Source: Streptomyces halobius (GTDB lineage Bacteria; Actinomycetota; Actinomycetes; Streptomycetales; Streptomycetaceae). From it: DNA of 64,000 nucleotides. The stretch spans positions 7,130,001 to 7,194,000 of the forward strand of contig NZ_CP086322.1 of assembly GCF_023277745.1 (NCBI RefSeq), written 5' to 3'. The notes beneath the pieces are model-generated. The model ran no database searches and had not been told where the DNA came from. It saw only the letters and a program-made list of their open reading frames with translations. This document shows positions 34,062 through 44,124 of this stretch, in pieces. Made by a program: the position numbers and the translations under genes. Each line of letters starts with the position of its first letter. The stretch's first letter is position 1.

Positions 34062-35125
34062 ACACGATGAAGCAGATCCTCTTCTCCGGAATGATCGGGC
34101 TCTTCCTGACCCTGATCGGCACTCCGCTGCTGATCAAGCTGCTGGCCAAAAAGGGGTACGGGCAGTACATCCGTGACGACGGCCCGCGCGACCACCACAG
34201 CAAGCGCGGTACCCCCACGATGGGCGGTATCGCCTTCATCCTGGCCACCCTCATCGCGTATGCGCTGACCAAGGTGATCACGAGCAGCGACCCCAGCTTC
34301 TCCGGTGTGCTGGTGCTGTTCCTGATGGCCGGCATGGGCCTGGTCGGCTTCCTGGACGACTACATCAAGATCGTCAAGCAGCGTTCGCTGGGCCTGCGGG
34401 CCAAGGCGAAGATGGCCGGCCAGCTGATCGTCGGCATCGCCTTCGCGGTGCTGTCGCTGCAGTTCGCCGATCTGCGCGGGCAAACCCCGGCCTCGGACCG
34501 GCTGTCCTTCACCCAGGACTTCGGCTGGCAGATCGGCCCGGTGCTCTTCGTCATCTGGGCGCTGTTCATGATCCTGGCGATGTCCAACGGGGTGAACCTC
34601 ACCGACGGCCTCGACGGTCTGGCGACCGGCGCCTCGGTGATGGTCTTCGGCGCGTACACGTTCATCGGCATCTGGCAGTATCAGGAGTCCTGCGCCAACG
34701 TGCCCACCGCGGCCTGTTACGAGGTCCGCGATCCGCTCGACCTCGCGGTCGTCGCCTCGGCGCTGATGGGTGCCTGCTTCGGCTTCCTGTGGTGGAACAC
34801 CTCACCCGCCAAGATCTTCATGGGGGACACCGGCTCGCTCGCCCTGGGCGGCGCCCTCGCCGGCCTGGCGATCTGCTCCCGTACGGAGCTGCTGCTGGCC
34901 ATCCTCGGCGGACTGTTCGTCCTGATCACGATGTCCGTGGTCATCCAGGTCGGATCCTTCCGGCTCACCGGCAAGCGGGTCTTCCGGATGGCGCCACTCC
35001 AGCACCACTTCGAACTCAAGGGGTGGTCGGAAGTCCTGGTGGTCGTCAGATTCTGGATCATCCAGGGCATGTGCGTGATCGTCGGACTCGGCATCTTCTA
35101 CGCCGGCTGGCAGGCGGCCAAGTGA
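34058..35125 (+). CDS. mraY: phospho-N-acetylmuramoyl-pentapeptide transferase
   Basis: This is a 355-residue membrane enzyme with about ten TM helices. It moves phospho-MurNAc-pentapeptide onto undecaprenyl phosphate, making lipid I. Family motifs are [19 protein letters not shown] (residues about 43-61), the aspartate-rich [24 protein letters not shown], and [12 protein letters not shown], plus the C-terminal [13 protein letters not shown]. It overlaps murF by four bases at the start and murD by four bases at the end. Confidence 0.97.
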   Translation: MNTMKQILFSGMIGLFLTLIGTPLLIKLLAKKGYGQYIRDDGPRDHHSKRGTPTMGGIAFILATLIAYALTKVITSSDPSFSGVLVLFLMAGMGLVGFLDDYIKIVKQRSLGLRAKAKMAGQLIVGIAFAVLSLQFADLRGQTPASDRLSFTQDFGWQIGPVLFVIWALFMILAMSNGVNLTDGLDGLATGASVMVFGAYTFIGIWQYQESCANVPTAACYEVRDPLDLAVVASALMGACFGFLWWNTSPAKIFMGDTGSLALGGALAGLAICSRTELLLAILGGLFVLITMSVVIQVGSFRLTGKRVFRMAPLQHHFELKGWSEVLVVVRFWIIQGMCVIVGLGIFYAGWQAAK

Positions 35126-36576
35126 CCGCCCAGCAGCGGCAGCGGTTCGCCGGCCGGCACATCACCGTCGCCGGCCTGGGCGTGAGCGGTGTGCCCGCCG
35201 CCCGCGCGCTGGCCGGCCTCGGCGCCCACGTCACCGTCGTCAACAGCAGCGACGGCGAACGCGAGCGCGCGCAGGCCGCCGAACTGGAGCCACTGGGAGT
35301 CACGGTCCGGCTCGGCGACGGGGACACGCTCCCCGAGGGCACCGAGCTGATCGTCACCAGTCCGGGCTGGAAGCCCACCAGCCCGCTCTTCCTCGCGGCC
35401 GAGAAGGCCGGCATCGAGGTGTGGGGCGATGTCGAGCTGGCCTGGCGGCTGCGCGGGCCCGATTCCGCGCCCTGGCTGGCGGTCACCGGCACCAACGGCA
35501 AGACCACCACCGTCCGGATGCTGGCAGCGATTCTCGAGGCGGCCGGTCTGCGCACCGCCGCCGTCGGCAACATCGGCATCCCGCTCGTCGACGTGGTGCT
35601 CGGCGAAGGCCAGGAGGGCGGCGCGTCCTACGACGTCCTCGCGGTGGAGCTCTCCAGCTACCAGCTGCACTGGGCGCCCTCGGTACGGGCGCACTCCGCG
35701 GCCGTCCTCAACCTGGCCCCCGACCACCTGGACTGGCACGGCTCCATGGAGGCGTACGCCGCCGACAAGGGCCGTGTCTACGAGGGCAACACCGTCGCCT
35801 GTGTCTACAACGTCGCCGACCCGGCGACCGAGGACCTGGTCCGGGCGGCCGATGTCGAGGAGGGCTGCCGCGCCATCGGCTTCACCCTCGACACCCCGGG
35901 GCCCTCCCAACTCGGCGTCGTCGAGGGCATCCTCGTCGACCGCGCCTTCGTCGAGAACCGGCGGCAGCAGGCCCAGGAGCTCGCCGAGGTCGCGGACCTG
36001 GCGCCCGCTTCGGGACCGGCGGCCCCGCACAACATCGCCAACGCCCTCGCGGCGGCAGCGCTGGCCCGTGCCTTCGGCGTGCCGGCCGCCGCCGTACGCG
36101 ACGGACTGCGGGCCTTCCACCCGGACGCCCACCGCATCCAGCACATCGCGGACGTCGGCGGCGTCCGCTACATCGACGACTCCAAGGCCACCAACACGCA
36201 CGCCGCCGAGGCGTCCCTGGCGGCCTACGAGTCCATCGTGTGGATCGCCGGCGGCCTGGCCAAGGGCGCGACCTTCGACGAGCTGGTGCGCGGGTCGGCG
36301 GCGCGGCTGCGCGGCGCCGTGCTGATCGGCGCCGACCGGGCGCTGATTCGCGAAGCGCTGGCGCGACACGCGCCCGAGGTCCCGGTCGTCGACCTCGACC
36401 GGACCGACACTGGGGCGATGTCCGAGGCGGTCCGGCAGGCGACCCGTCTGGCCGAGCCCGGTGACACCGTCCTGCTGGCCCCGGCCTGTGCCTCGATGGA
36501 CATGTTCGTCAACTACAACACGCGGGGCGACGCCTTCGCCGACGCGGTCGGTGAGCTGACCGCGGCGGATCACTAG
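35122..36576 (+). CDS. murD: UDP-MurNAc-L-Ala:D-Glu ligase
   Basis: This is a 484-residue Mur ligase that adds D-glutamate. The N-terminal Rossmann-like domain starts [20 protein letters not shown]. The ATP loop is [20 protein letters not shown], and [20 protein letters not shown] and [20 protein letters not shown] are typical. The GTG at 35122 sits in a GTGA overlap with the mraY stop; longer in-frame starts lie inside mraY and are rejected. Confidence 0.95.
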   Translation: MTAQQRQRFAGRHITVAGLGVSGVPAARALAGLGAHVTVVNSSDGERERAQAAELEPLGVTVRLGDGDTLPEGTELIVTSPGWKPTSPLFLAAEKAGIEVWGDVELAWRLRGPDSAPWLAVTGTNGKTTTVRMLAAILEAAGLRTAAVGNIGIPLVDVVLGEGQEGGASYDVLAVELSSYQLHWAPSVRAHSAAVLNLAPDHLDWHGSMEAYAADKGRVYEGNTVACVYNVADPATEDLVRAADVEEGCRAIGFTLDTPGPSQLGVVEGILVDRAFVENRRQQAQELAEVADLAPASGPAAPHNIANALAAAALARAFGVPAAAVRDGLRAFHPDAHRIQHIADVGGVRYIDDSKATNTHAAEASLAAYESIVWIAGGLAKGATFDELVRGSAARLRGAVLIGADRALIREALARHAPEVPVVDLDRTDTGAMSEAVRQATRLAEPGDTVLLAPACASMDMFVNYNTRGDAFADAVGELTAADH

Positions 36577-36632
36577 CCCGTCCCCGCATCCGTCGGGCAG
36601 CCGCGGCGAGCGCACCTGTGGAGGGGACGAGA

Positions 36633-38018
36633 ATGGCCGTCAGACCGGCGAGGACGGGGCGGGCGGGCGGGGGCTCGCCCGCTCCGCGCCCGGCCCGCCG
36701 GACCTCCGCGGTGCGCCCGTCGCGCGGTGGACGCGGCGGGGGCCCGCGCGCCCCCCGTACCGCACGGCGGCTCTACGTCCGGGCGAAGCGGGCCTGGGAC
36801 CGGCCGCTGACCGCCTACTATCTGATCCTCGGCGGCAGCCTGCTGATCACCGTCCTGGGCCTGGTGATGGTGTACTCGGCGTCCCAGATCAAGGCCCTGC
36901 AGTCCGGACTCGCCCCGACGTACTTCTTCCGCAAGCAGCTGCTCGCGGCCGTCCTCGGCGGCGGGCTGTTGCTGCTCGCCTCCCGGATGCCCGTCAAGCT
37001 GCACCGCGCGCTGGCCTATCCGCTGCTCGCCGGTTCGGTGTTCCTGCTGTGCCTGGTGCAGATTCCGGGCATAGGGGTCGCGGTCAACGGCAACCAGAAC
37101 TGGATCAGCCTCGGCGGCCCTTTCCAGATGCAACCGAGCGAGTTCGGCAAGCTCGCGCTCGTCCTGTGGGGCGCCGATCTGCTGGCCCGCAAGCAGGACA
37201 AGAAGCTGCTGGCGCAGTGGAAGCATCTGCTGGTGCCGCTGATCCCGGCGGCCTTTCTGCTGCTCGCGCTGATCATGCTCGGCGGCGACATGGGCACCGC
37301 GATCATCCTCACCGCGATCGCCTTCGGGCTGCTGTGGCTGGCCGGCGCCCCCACCCGGCTGTTCGTGGGCGTCCTCGGCGGCGCCGCGGTGATAGGGGCG
37401 CTGCTGATCGGGACCAGTGCCAACCGGATGGCCCGGCTCGCCTGCATCGGCGCGACCGATCCGGGCCCCGGAGACCAGTGCTGGCAGGCCGTCCACGGGA
37501 TCTATGCCCTCGCGTCCGGCGGATTCTTCGGTTCCGGGCTCGGCGCGAGTATGGAAAAATGGGGAGAACTCCCCGAACCGCACACCGACTTCATCTTCGC
37601 CATCACCGGGGAGGAACTGGGTCTGGCGGGGACGCTGTCGGTGCTCGCCCTCTTCGCGGCTCTAGGCTATGCGGGTATCCGCGTGGCCGGACGCACGGAG
37701 GACCCCTTCGTACGGTACGCCGCGGGAGGCGTGACCACCTGGATCACGGCCCAAGCCGTGATCAACATCGGTGCGGTGCTCGGCCTGCTGCCGATCGCCG
37801 GTGTCCCGCTCCCGCTGTTCTCCTACGGAGGCTCCGCCCTGCTGCCGACGATGTTCGCCATCGGGCTGCTGATCGCCTTCGCGCGTGACGAGCCCGCGGC
37901 ACGGGCGGCGTTGACGGCCCGGTCGAAGCGGAAGCCGGCATTCGGTAGAAGGCCGGCTGGGGTGAGATGGAAGACGATGAGACGGCGCGTCAAGAAGCGG
38001 CCGTCCGGAGAGCGGTGA
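36633..38018 (+). CDS. ftsW: septal lipid II polymerase (SEDS glycosyltransferase)
   Basis: This is a 461-residue SEDS protein with about ten TM helices. It polymerises lipid II at the septum with FtsI. A basic N-terminal tail of about 50 residues (ARRTSAVRPSRGGRGGGPRA) precedes the first helix. Signatures are VMVYSASQIKA, GGDMGTAIIL, PEPHTDFIFAITGEELGLAG and PLPLFSYGGSALL, with the catalytic Asp expected in the loop after the GGDMG helix. The ATG at 36633 has GGAGGGG just upstream, which rules against the GTG at 36618 inside that ribosome binding site. Confidence 0.95.
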   Translation: MAVRPARTGRAGGGSPAPRPARRTSAVRPSRGGRGGGPRAPRTARRLYVRAKRAWDRPLTAYYLILGGSLLITVLGLVMVYSASQIKALQSGLAPTYFFRKQLLAAVLGGGLLLLASRMPVKLHRALAYPLLAGSVFLLCLVQIPGIGVAVNGNQNWISLGGPFQMQPSEFGKLALVLWGADLLARKQDKKLLAQWKHLLVPLIPAAFLLLALIMLGGDMGTAIILTAIAFGLLWLAGAPTRLFVGVLGGAAVIGALLIGTSANRMARLACIGATDPGPGDQCWQAVHGIYALASGGFFGSGLGASMEKWGELPEPHTDFIFAITGEELGLAGTLSVLALFAALGYAGIRVAGRTEDPFVRYAAGGVTTWITAQAVINIGAVLGLLPIAGVPLPLFSYGGSALLPTMFAIGLLIAFARDEPAARAALTARSKRKPAFGRRPAGVRWKTMRRRVKKRPSGER

Positions 38019-38024
38019 ATTTCG

Positions 38025-39113
38025 GTGCATGTCGTACTCGCCGGTGGGGGGACCGCCGGCCACATCGAGCCCGCGCTCGCCCTCGCGGACGCCCTGCGCA
38101 GGCAGGACCCCACCGTGGGGATCACGGCACTCGGCACGGAGCGCGGCCTGGAAACCCGGCTCGTCCCGGAGCGGGGCTACGAGCTCGGTCTGATCCCGGC
38201 CGTCCCGCTGCCGCGCAAGCCCACGCCCGAACTGATCACCGTCCCCGGGCGGCTGCGCGGCACGATCAAGGCCGCCGAGCAGATCCTGGAGCGCACGAAG
38301 GCCGACTGTGTGGTCGGCTTCGGCGGCTATGTGGCGCTGCCCGGCTATCTGGCCGCCAAGCGGCTCGGTGTGCCGATCGTCGTTCATGAGGCCAACGCCC
38401 GCCCCGGCCTCGCCAACAAGATCGGCTCCCGGTACGCCAGGTTCGTCGCCGTCAGCACCCCGGACAGCAAGCTGCGCGGCGCCCGCTACGTCGGGATCCC
38501 GCTGCGCCGCACCATCGCCACCCTGGACCGCGCGGCGGTCCGCCCCGAGGCGCGCGCCGCCTTCGGTCTCGACCCCAACCTGCCGACGCTGCTGGTGTCC
38601 GGCGGTTCGCAGGGGGCCCGCCGGCTGAACGAGGTCATCCAGGCCGCGGTGCCGTCGCTGCAGCGCTCCGGCATCCAGGTCCTGCACGCGGTCGGCCCGA
38701 AGAACGAACTGCCGCACGTGGACAACATGCCCGGGATGCCGCCGTATGTCCCGGTACCGTACGTGGACCGGATGGATCTCGCGTACGCCGCGGCGGACAT
38801 GATGCTCTGTCGCGCGGGCGCCATGACCGTCGCCGAACTGTCCGCCGTCGGGCTCCCGGCCGCCTTCGTCCCGCTGCCCATCGGCAACGGCGAACAGCGG
38901 CTCAACGCCCAGCCGCTGGTCAACGCCGGCGGCGGCCTGCTGGTCGATGACGCCCAGCTGACCGCGGAGTGGGTGCAGAGCACCGTGCTCCCGGTGCTGG
39001 CCGATCCGCACCGGTTGTACGAGATGTCCCGTGCGGCCTCCGAGTTCGGCCGCAGGGACGCCGATGAGCTGCTGGTCGGCATGGTCTACGAGGCGATCGC
39101 CCAGAACCGGTAG
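38025..39113 (+). CDS. murG: lipid II synthase, UDP-GlcNAc transferase
   Basis: This is a 362-residue GT-B glycosyltransferase that adds GlcNAc to lipid I at the inner membrane face. Motifs are [76 protein letters not shown] and [19 protein letters not shown] with the following [18 protein letters not shown]. It begins 6 bases after ftsW. Confidence 0.96.
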   Translation: MHVVLAGGGTAGHIEPALALADALRRQDPTVGITALGTERGLETRLVPERGYELGLIPAVPLPRKPTPELITVPGRLRGTIKAAEQILERTKADCVVGFGGYVALPGYLAAKRLGVPIVVHEANARPGLANKIGSRYARFVAVSTPDSKLRGARYVGIPLRRTIATLDRAAVRPEARAAFGLDPNLPTLLVSGGSQGARRLNEVIQAAVPSLQRSGIQVLHAVGPKNELPHVDNMPGMPPYVPVPYVDRMDLAYAAADMMLCRAGAMTVAELSAVGLPAAFVPLPIGNGEQRLNAQPLVNAGGGLLVDDAQLTAEWVQSTVLPVLADPHRLYEMSRAASEFGRRDADELLVGMVYEAIAQNR

Positions 39114-39136
39114 CGGACGAGAGAGAGCAGGGGAGC

Positions 39137-39955
39137 GTGGCCGAGACCGCCCGGCGTGGCGCGGGGAACCAGAAGCAACCGCCGGCCGGCCCGCCCGCTT
39201 CCCCGGCCGCGCGCGCGCCTGGGTTCCTCCGGTCCCGTGTTCCCCCGCGCCCGCCGGGCCGGCGCGGACTGATGATCACACTTGCTCTTGTGGCACTCTC
39301 CGGGGCCTTCGGCGTCTGGGCGCTGTACGGCTCGGACTGGCTGCGCGTGGCACACGTCAGCACCGCCGGTACCAAGGTCCTGACACCGGATGAGGTCATC
39401 GCCGTGGCCGACGTCCCGATGAACACCCCGCTGGTTTCGGTCGATACGGACATGGTGGCGCAACGGCTCCGCGCGCGCCTGCCACGTATCAAAACCGTTG
39501 CCGTAGTGCGCTCCTGGCCGCACACCATCGATCTCGAAGTGACCGAAAGAACGCCGGAACTCCTGATGCGATCGGGCGGAAAGTTTGTCGAAGTGGACGC
39601 CGAGGGAGTCCGATTCGCCACCGTCGCCACCGCCCCCAAGGGCGTTCCGCTTCTGGAAATGACCGCGGCGGACTCCCCGAGTCTGCACCGGTTCGGAACC
39701 GACCGGCTGCGCCGCGCCGCGGCCGTCGCCGTCGCGCATCTCCCCGAGACCGTGCTCAAGGAGGTACGCACGGTCCGTGTACGGTCCTACGACTCCCTCA
39801 CCCTCGAACTGACGAGGGGCCGCACGGTCCTGTGGGGAAGCGAGGAACGGGGTAGGCAGAAGGCAAAGGTCCTCGTCGCGCTGCTGAAAGCGGCGGGTGA
39901 CGCGCGCCACTTCGACATCTCGGTGCCCAGTGCCCCGGCGGTGTCGGGGAGTTGA
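39137..39955 (+). CDS. ftsQ: cell division protein FtsQ/DivIB
   Basis: This is a 272-residue bitopic protein. A Pro/Arg-rich cytoplasmic tail, one TM helix (LMITLALVALSGAFGVWALYG) and an extracytoplasmic POTRA domain (WLRVAHVSTAGTKVLTPDEVIAVADV) are followed by the FtsQ domain (RLRARLPRIKTVAVVRSWPHTIDLEVTER). It forms the FtsQLB regulator of septal synthesis. The GTG follows an AGGGGAGC ribosome binding site, 23 bases after murG. Confidence 0.93.
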   Translation: MAETARRGAGNQKQPPAGPPASPAARAPGFLRSRVPPRPPGRRGLMITLALVALSGAFGVWALYGSDWLRVAHVSTAGTKVLTPDEVIAVADVPMNTPLVSVDTDMVAQRLRARLPRIKTVAVVRSWPHTIDLEVTERTPELLMRSGGKFVEVDAEGVRFATVATAPKGVPLLEMTAADSPSLHRFGTDRLRRAAAVAVAHLPETVLKEVRTVRVRSYDSLTLELTRGRTVLWGSEERGRQKAKVLVALLKAAGDARHFDISVPSAPAVSGS

Positions 39956-40239
39956 CGTACGGAGTCGCAGGCCAGCACCCTGGATGGCTACGACTATGGG
40001 TGATCACATAGGGTGAAAAGAAAAACGGGAGGTTCGGCGTGTTCGTTGAACGTGCGCGCCTTGTCGACTTAGTGTCTCGTTCCAAAGGGACTATGGAACC
40101 AAGGAACACAGGTACAGGTAACCCTAAACTTCAACGTTAGGGTTCGGGTCGGCAATACGGACCGTCCCAATCGGCATCAGTCGGCGTCCACACGGAATGT
40201 GAGGCGGCGACACGTAAATCGAGGCGAGAGGCCTTCGAC
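39956..40239 (+). promoter_or_regulatory. ftsZ promoter region with an inverted repeat and GACAC sites
   Basis: TTGAAC (40046-40051) and TTAGTG (40069-40074), spacing 17, form a promoter. The sequence GTGTC overlapping its -10 box, and GACAC near 40209, match the published WhiA recognition core, and ftsZ is a known WhiA target in Streptomyces. Further on, AACCCTAA (40120-40127) and TTAGGGTT (40137-40144) are perfect 8-base arms with a 9-base centre. The region is AT-rich compared with the flanks, consistent with several promoters serving vegetative and sporulation septation. Confidence 0.65.
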
Positions 40240-41481
40240 GTGGCAGCACCGCAGAACTACCTCGCAGTCATCAAGGTCGTCGGCATCGGCGGCGGTGGCG
40301 TGAACGCCATCAACCGGATGATCGAGGTCGGGCTCAAGGGCGTCGAGTTCATCGCGATCAATACCGATGCGCAGGCGCTGCTGATGAGCGACGCCGACGT
40401 CAAGCTCGACGTCGGCCGCGAAATGACGCGCGGACTCGGCGCGGGCGCCAACCCGGATGTGGGTCGTAAGGCGGCCGAGGACCATCGCGAGGAGATCGAG
40501 GAGGTCCTCAAGGGGGCCGACATGGTCTTCGTGACCGCGGGTGAGGGCGGCGGCACCGGCACCGGCGGGGCGCCCGTCGTCGCCAACATCGCCCGCTCCC
40601 TGGGCGCCCTGACGATCGGTGTGGTCACCCGGCCGTTCACCTTCGAGGGCCGCCGTCGCGCCAACCAGGCCGAGGACGGCATCGCCCAGCTGCGCGAAGA
40701 GGTCGACACCCTCATCGTGATTCCCAATGACCGGCTGCTGTCCATCTCGGACCGCCAGGTGAGCGTGCTCGACGCGTTCAAGTCCGCGGACCAGGTGCTG
40801 CTGTCGGGTGTCCAGGGCATCACCGACCTGATCACCACCCCTGGCCTGATCAACCTCGACTTCGCCGACGTCAAGTCCGTGATGTCGGAGGCCGGCTCCG
40901 CCCTGATGGGCATCGGCTCGGCGCGCGGCGACGACCGCGCGGTGGCCGCCGCGGAGATGGCGATCTCCTCGCCGCTCCTGGAGGCGTCCATCGACGGCGC
41001 CCGCGGTGTGCTGCTCTCCATCTCCGGCGGCTCCGACCTCGGTCTCTTCGAGATCAACGAGGCCGCGCAACTGGTCAGCGAGGCCGCGCACCCCGAGGCC
41101 AACATCATCTTCGGCGCGGTGATCGACGACGCGCTGGGCGACGAGGTCCGGGTCACGGTCATCGCCGCGGGCTTCGACGGCGGCCAGCCGCCGGCCCGCC
41201 GCGAGGCGGCGGCGACCGGACTGACCTCCGCCAAACGCGAGGAGCCGGCCCCGGCCCCGGCCCCGGCCCGTCCGGCCGCCGCGCCGGCCGAGCCGCGGCC
41301 GTCGTCCTTCGGCGGCCTGGGCGCGGTGCCCGTACGGGACGAAGAGCCGGCCCCGGCCGAGACCCCCTCGCTGGGTGAGGTGCCGGCGCCCCCGGCGAGC
41401 GCCCCGCAGGTTCCCCCGGCCCGTCCGTCCTACGCGGACAGCGCGGCCGAGGAACTGGACGTTCCCGATTTCCTGAAGTGA
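40240..41481 (+). CDS. ftsZ: tubulin-like division GTPase FtsZ
   Basis: The protein has 413 residues. It polymerises into the Z-ring, which in Streptomyces forms vegetative cross-walls and sporulation ladders. The tubulin signature GGGTGTG is at residues 103-109, the N-terminal loop is [15 protein letters not shown], and the T7 synergy loop NLDFADV is at 205-211. A Pro/Ala/Glu-rich linker of about 90 residues leads to the conserved C-terminal peptide ELDVPDFLK, which binds SepF. The GTG is preceded by GAGGCGAGAGG. It has its own promoter region. Confidence 0.97.
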   Translation: MAAPQNYLAVIKVVGIGGGGVNAINRMIEVGLKGVEFIAINTDAQALLMSDADVKLDVGREMTRGLGAGANPDVGRKAAEDHREEIEEVLKGADMVFVTAGEGGGTGTGGAPVVANIARSLGALTIGVVTRPFTFEGRRRANQAEDGIAQLREEVDTLIVIPNDRLLSISDRQVSVLDAFKSADQVLLSGVQGITDLITTPGLINLDFADVKSVMSEAGSALMGIGSARGDDRAVAAAEMAISSPLLEASIDGARGVLLSISGGSDLGLFEINEAAQLVSEAAHPEANIIFGAVIDDALGDEVRVTVIAAGFDGGQPPARREAAATGLTSAKREEPAPAPAPARPAAAPAEPRPSSFGGLGAVPVRDEEPAPAETPSLGEVPAPPASAPQVPPARPSYADSAAEELDVPDFLK

Positions 41482-41494
41482 CCGAAGCACCCAC

Positions 41495-42238
41495 GTGATA
41501 GGGCAACAGCACCACGAGAGCGGCGCGCACTTCGCCTTCACCGACAGGTGGGGCGGGGTGAGCGCCGCTCCGTATGACCAGCTCAATCTGGGCGGTGCGG
41601 TGGGCGACGCCCCGCAGGCGGTCCGGGCCAACCGCGAGCTCGCGGCCAAGGAACTCGGCCTCGACCCGGCCGGGGTGGTCTGGATGAACCAGGTCCACGG
41701 CCGGGACGTGGCGGTGGTCGACGGACCGTGGCAGTCGCACGCCGGGGACATCCCTTGTGTGGACGCGGTGGTGACCGCCCGCCGGGGCCTCGCGCTCGCC
41801 GTGCTGACCGCCGACTGCGCCCCGGTGCTGCTCGCGGACCCGGTCGCCGGGATCGCGGGGGCCGCGCACGCCGGCCGGCCGGGCCTGGTCGCCGGGGTCG
41901 TCCCGGCCGCCGTCGAGGCGATGGCCGCACTGGGGGCCGAACCGGGACGTATCCTCGCGTACACCGGGCCAGCCGTCTGCGGGCGCTGCTACGAAGTGCC
42001 CGAGGCGATGCGTTCCGAGGTCGCCGCCGCGGTCCCGGAGGCCTGGTCGACAACCACCTGGGGCACCCCGGCGGTGGACGTCATCGCCGGAGTACGTGCC
42101 CAACTTTCCGCGGGCGGGGTGCAGTTGAGTGATGATTCCCACATCTGCACGCTGGAATCGGCGGACCACTTCTCCTATCGGCGCGACCGCACGACCGGGC
42201 GGCTCGCGAGTTACGTATGGCTGGACGGCGAGCAGTGA
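41495..42238 (+). CDS. pgeF: YfiH/PgeF-family polyphenol oxidase / peptidoglycan editing factor
   Basis: The protein has 247 residues. It begins near FAFTDRWGGVSAAPYDQLNLGG. The metal-site motifs are MNQVHGRDVAVVD, VLTADCAPVLLAD and GAAHAGRPGLVAGV. Relatives act on nucleosides or edit aberrant muropeptides and are described as laccase-like. Location directly after ftsZ is typical of actinobacteria and suits a wall-quality role. It is 13 bases downstream of ftsZ and overlaps the next gene by four bases (GTGA). Confidence 0.85.
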   Translation: MIGQQHHESGAHFAFTDRWGGVSAAPYDQLNLGGAVGDAPQAVRANRELAAKELGLDPAGVVWMNQVHGRDVAVVDGPWQSHAGDIPCVDAVVTARRGLALAVLTADCAPVLLADPVAGIAGAAHAGRPGLVAGVVPAAVEAMAALGAEPGRILAYTGPAVCGRCYEVPEAMRSEVAAAVPEAWSTTTWGTPAVDVIAGVRAQLSAGGVQLSDDSHICTLESADHFSYRRDRTTGRLASYVWLDGEQ

Positions 42239-42972
42239 CGGACGACCGCAGGACACAACTGGCCGACAGTCTGGCGCAGGTGGAGGAACGTATCTCCGCG
42301 GCCTGCGCCAAGGCCGGCCGGCCGCGTGACGAAGTGACCCTGATCGTGGTCACCAAGACCTACCCCGCGAGCGATGTCCGGCTGCTCGCGGAGCTGGGGG
42401 TGCGGCATGTCGCGGAGAACCGCGATCAGGATGCGGCACCCAAGGCCGCCGAATGTGCTGATCTGCCCCTTACTTGGCACTTCGTCGGCCAGTTGCAGAC
42501 CAACAAGGTGCGGTCTGTGGCCGGTTACGCCGGAATTGTTCAGTCGGTCGACCGCCCCAAGCTGGTCACCGCGCTCTCCCGGGAGGCGGTGCGCGCGGGG
42601 CGTGAGCTGGGCTGCCTGATCCAGGTGGCACTTGACGCCTCGTCGCAGGACGCGCGGATCGCCGCGCGGGCCGACCGCGGAGGCGTGGCGCCGGAGGGTG
42701 TGCCGGAGCTCGCCGAGGCGATCGCCGGTGCCCAAGGTCTGCGGCTGGACGGTGTGATGACCGTCGCGCCGCTGTCCGGTCCGTATGCCGGACGCCAACT
42801 CGCCGCTTTTGAGCGACTCATGGAAATCTCATCCGACCTGCGCGCGACCCATCCTGCTGCCAACATGGTGTCAGCAGGGATGAGCGCGGACCTCGAAGAC
42901 GCCGTTGCGGCCGGGGCGACACATGTGCGCGTCGGCACTGCGGTACTCGGAGTCCGACCACGGCTCGGGTAA
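42235..42972 (+). CDS. YggS/PROSC-family PLP homeostasis protein
   Basis: This is a 245-residue fold-type III PLP protein. The PLP lysine is in LIVVTKTYPASDV. Other motifs are HVAENRDQDAAPKA, WHFVGQLQTNKVRSVAG, VQSVDRPKLV and NMVSAGMSADLEDAVAAGATHVRVGTA. It lacks enzyme activity in known relatives and buffers PLP. The GTG at 42235 overlaps the pgeF stop, so the two are coupled. It belongs to the conserved ftsZ-pgeF-yggS-sepF-ylmG-divIVA row. Confidence 0.9.
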   Translation: MTDDRRTQLADSLAQVEERISAACAKAGRPRDEVTLIVVTKTYPASDVRLLAELGVRHVAENRDQDAAPKAAECADLPLTWHFVGQLQTNKVRSVAGYAGIVQSVDRPKLVTALSREAVRAGRELGCLIQVALDASSQDARIAARADRGGVAPEGVPELAEAIAGAQGLRLDGVMTVAPLSGPYAGRQLAAFERLMEISSDLRATHPAANMVSAGMSADLEDAVAAGATHVRVGTAVLGVRPRLG

Positions 42973-43095
42973 CGTCGCCAAGCAAGTCGGACCACAGCAC
43001 AAAATATGGTCATTCCCGCAAAAAGCGGGCATGCCGAGTGGATCCAAGGCACCTGGTGACGGAGCCGATCCACCACAGAGCGGAGGACGCAGAGA

Positions 43096-43716
43096 ATGGC
43101 CGGCGCGATGCGCAAGATGGCGGTCTACCTCGGCCTCGTGGAGGACGATGGGTACGACGGCCGGGGGTTCGACCCCGACGACGAGTTCGAGCCCGAGCTT
43201 GATCCGGAGCCCGATCGGGGACGGCGGCAGCAGCACCACGTGCAGGCCGAAACGCGCCCGGAACGGGAGGAACCCGTCCGAGTGGTGACGCCTCCGGCGC
43301 AACGCGAACCTGCTCCTCTCGCCCCGGAAAGCGGACGACCCGCGCGAATCGCCCCAGTGGCATCCATCACACCCGACCGCCCAAATCTGGAGAAGAACGC
43401 ACCGGTGATCATGCCCAAGGTTGTGTCCGAGCGGGAGCCCTACCGCATCACCACGCTGCACCCCCGGACCTACAACGAAGCCCGTACCATCGGGGAACAC
43501 TTCCGTGAGGGCACTCCGGTGATCATGAATCTCACGGAGATGGACGACATCGATGCGAAGCGACTTGTCGACTTTGCGGCCGGTTTGGTGTTTGGTCTTC
43601 ATGGAAGCATCGAGCGGGTGACGCAGAAGGTGTTCCTGTTGTCGCCTGCTAACGTCGATGTCACGGCGGAGGACAAAGCCCGTATCGCAGAGGGCGGGTT
43701 CTTCAACCAGAGCTGA
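43096..43716 (+). CDS. sepF: Z-ring membrane anchor SepF
   Basis: The protein has 206 residues. An N-terminal amphipathic helix ([15 protein letters not shown]) targets the membrane. An acidic, Arg-containing linker (residues about 17-95) is followed by the SepF core ([63 protein letters not shown]). It bundles FtsZ and ties it to the membrane, essential in actinobacteria, which lack FtsA. GGAGGAC precedes the ATG. The 123-base spacer before it has a small hairpin, CCCGC-AAAAA-GCGGG (43015-43029). Confidence 0.95.
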   Translation: MAGAMRKMAVYLGLVEDDGYDGRGFDPDDEFEPELDPEPDRGRRQQHHVQAETRPEREEPVRVVTPPAQREPAPLAPESGRPARIAPVASITPDRPNLEKNAPVIMPKVVSEREPYRITTLHPRTYNEARTIGEHFREGTPVIMNLTEMDDIDAKRLVDFAAGLVFGLHGSIERVTQKVFLLSPANVDVTAEDKARIAEGGFFNQS

Positions 43717-43781
43717 GACGCAACACCGGGCACACCGAGGCCGCGAGGCCGCCGAGGATCAAGGGGAGAGGGACGCGCGAG

Positions 43782-44075
43782 ATGGGTGTTTTTGGGCAGG
43801 TGATCTACATCGCGCTGTACTGCTTCTTGATCGTGCTGATCTTCCGGCTGGTGATGGACTATGTCTTCCAGTTCGCCCGTTCATGGCAACCCGGCAAGGC
43901 GATGGTGGTCGTTCTGGAGGCCACCTACACTGTGACCGATCCGCCACTCAAGCTTCTGCGGCGGGTCATTCCGCCGCTGCGTCTCGGGGGCGTGGCGCTC
44001 GACCTGTCCTTCTTCGTATTGATGATCATCGTGTACATCCTGATCACCGTCGTGAGGTCGGTGTTGTTGGTGTGA
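43782..44075 (+). CDS. sepG: YggT/YlmG-family membrane protein SepG
   Basis: This is a 97-residue protein with two TM helices (VIYIALYCFLIVLIFRLVMDYVF, and the C-terminal VALDLSFFVLMIIVYILITVV). A conserved segment DPPLKLLRRVIPPLRLGGVALD lies between them. In S. coelicolor the protein at this position (SepG) helps place SsgB and FtsZ for sporulation septa and affects nucleoid compaction. The ATG follows GGGAGAGG. Confidence 0.93.
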   Translation: MGVFGQVIYIALYCFLIVLIFRLVMDYVFQFARSWQPGKAMVVVLEATYTVTDPPLKLLRRVIPPLRLGGVALDLSFFVLMIIVYILITVVRSVLLV

Positions 44076-44124
44076 ACGATACGGTCTTGCCGATTGCCGA
44101 CGACTACGTTGAGGTGAAGTAGAG

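Noticed and set aside
34789-35121. Extended murD start inside mraY
   Set aside because: The GTGA overlap at 35122 gives the normal MurD N-terminus. Upstream sequence is mraY in another frame.
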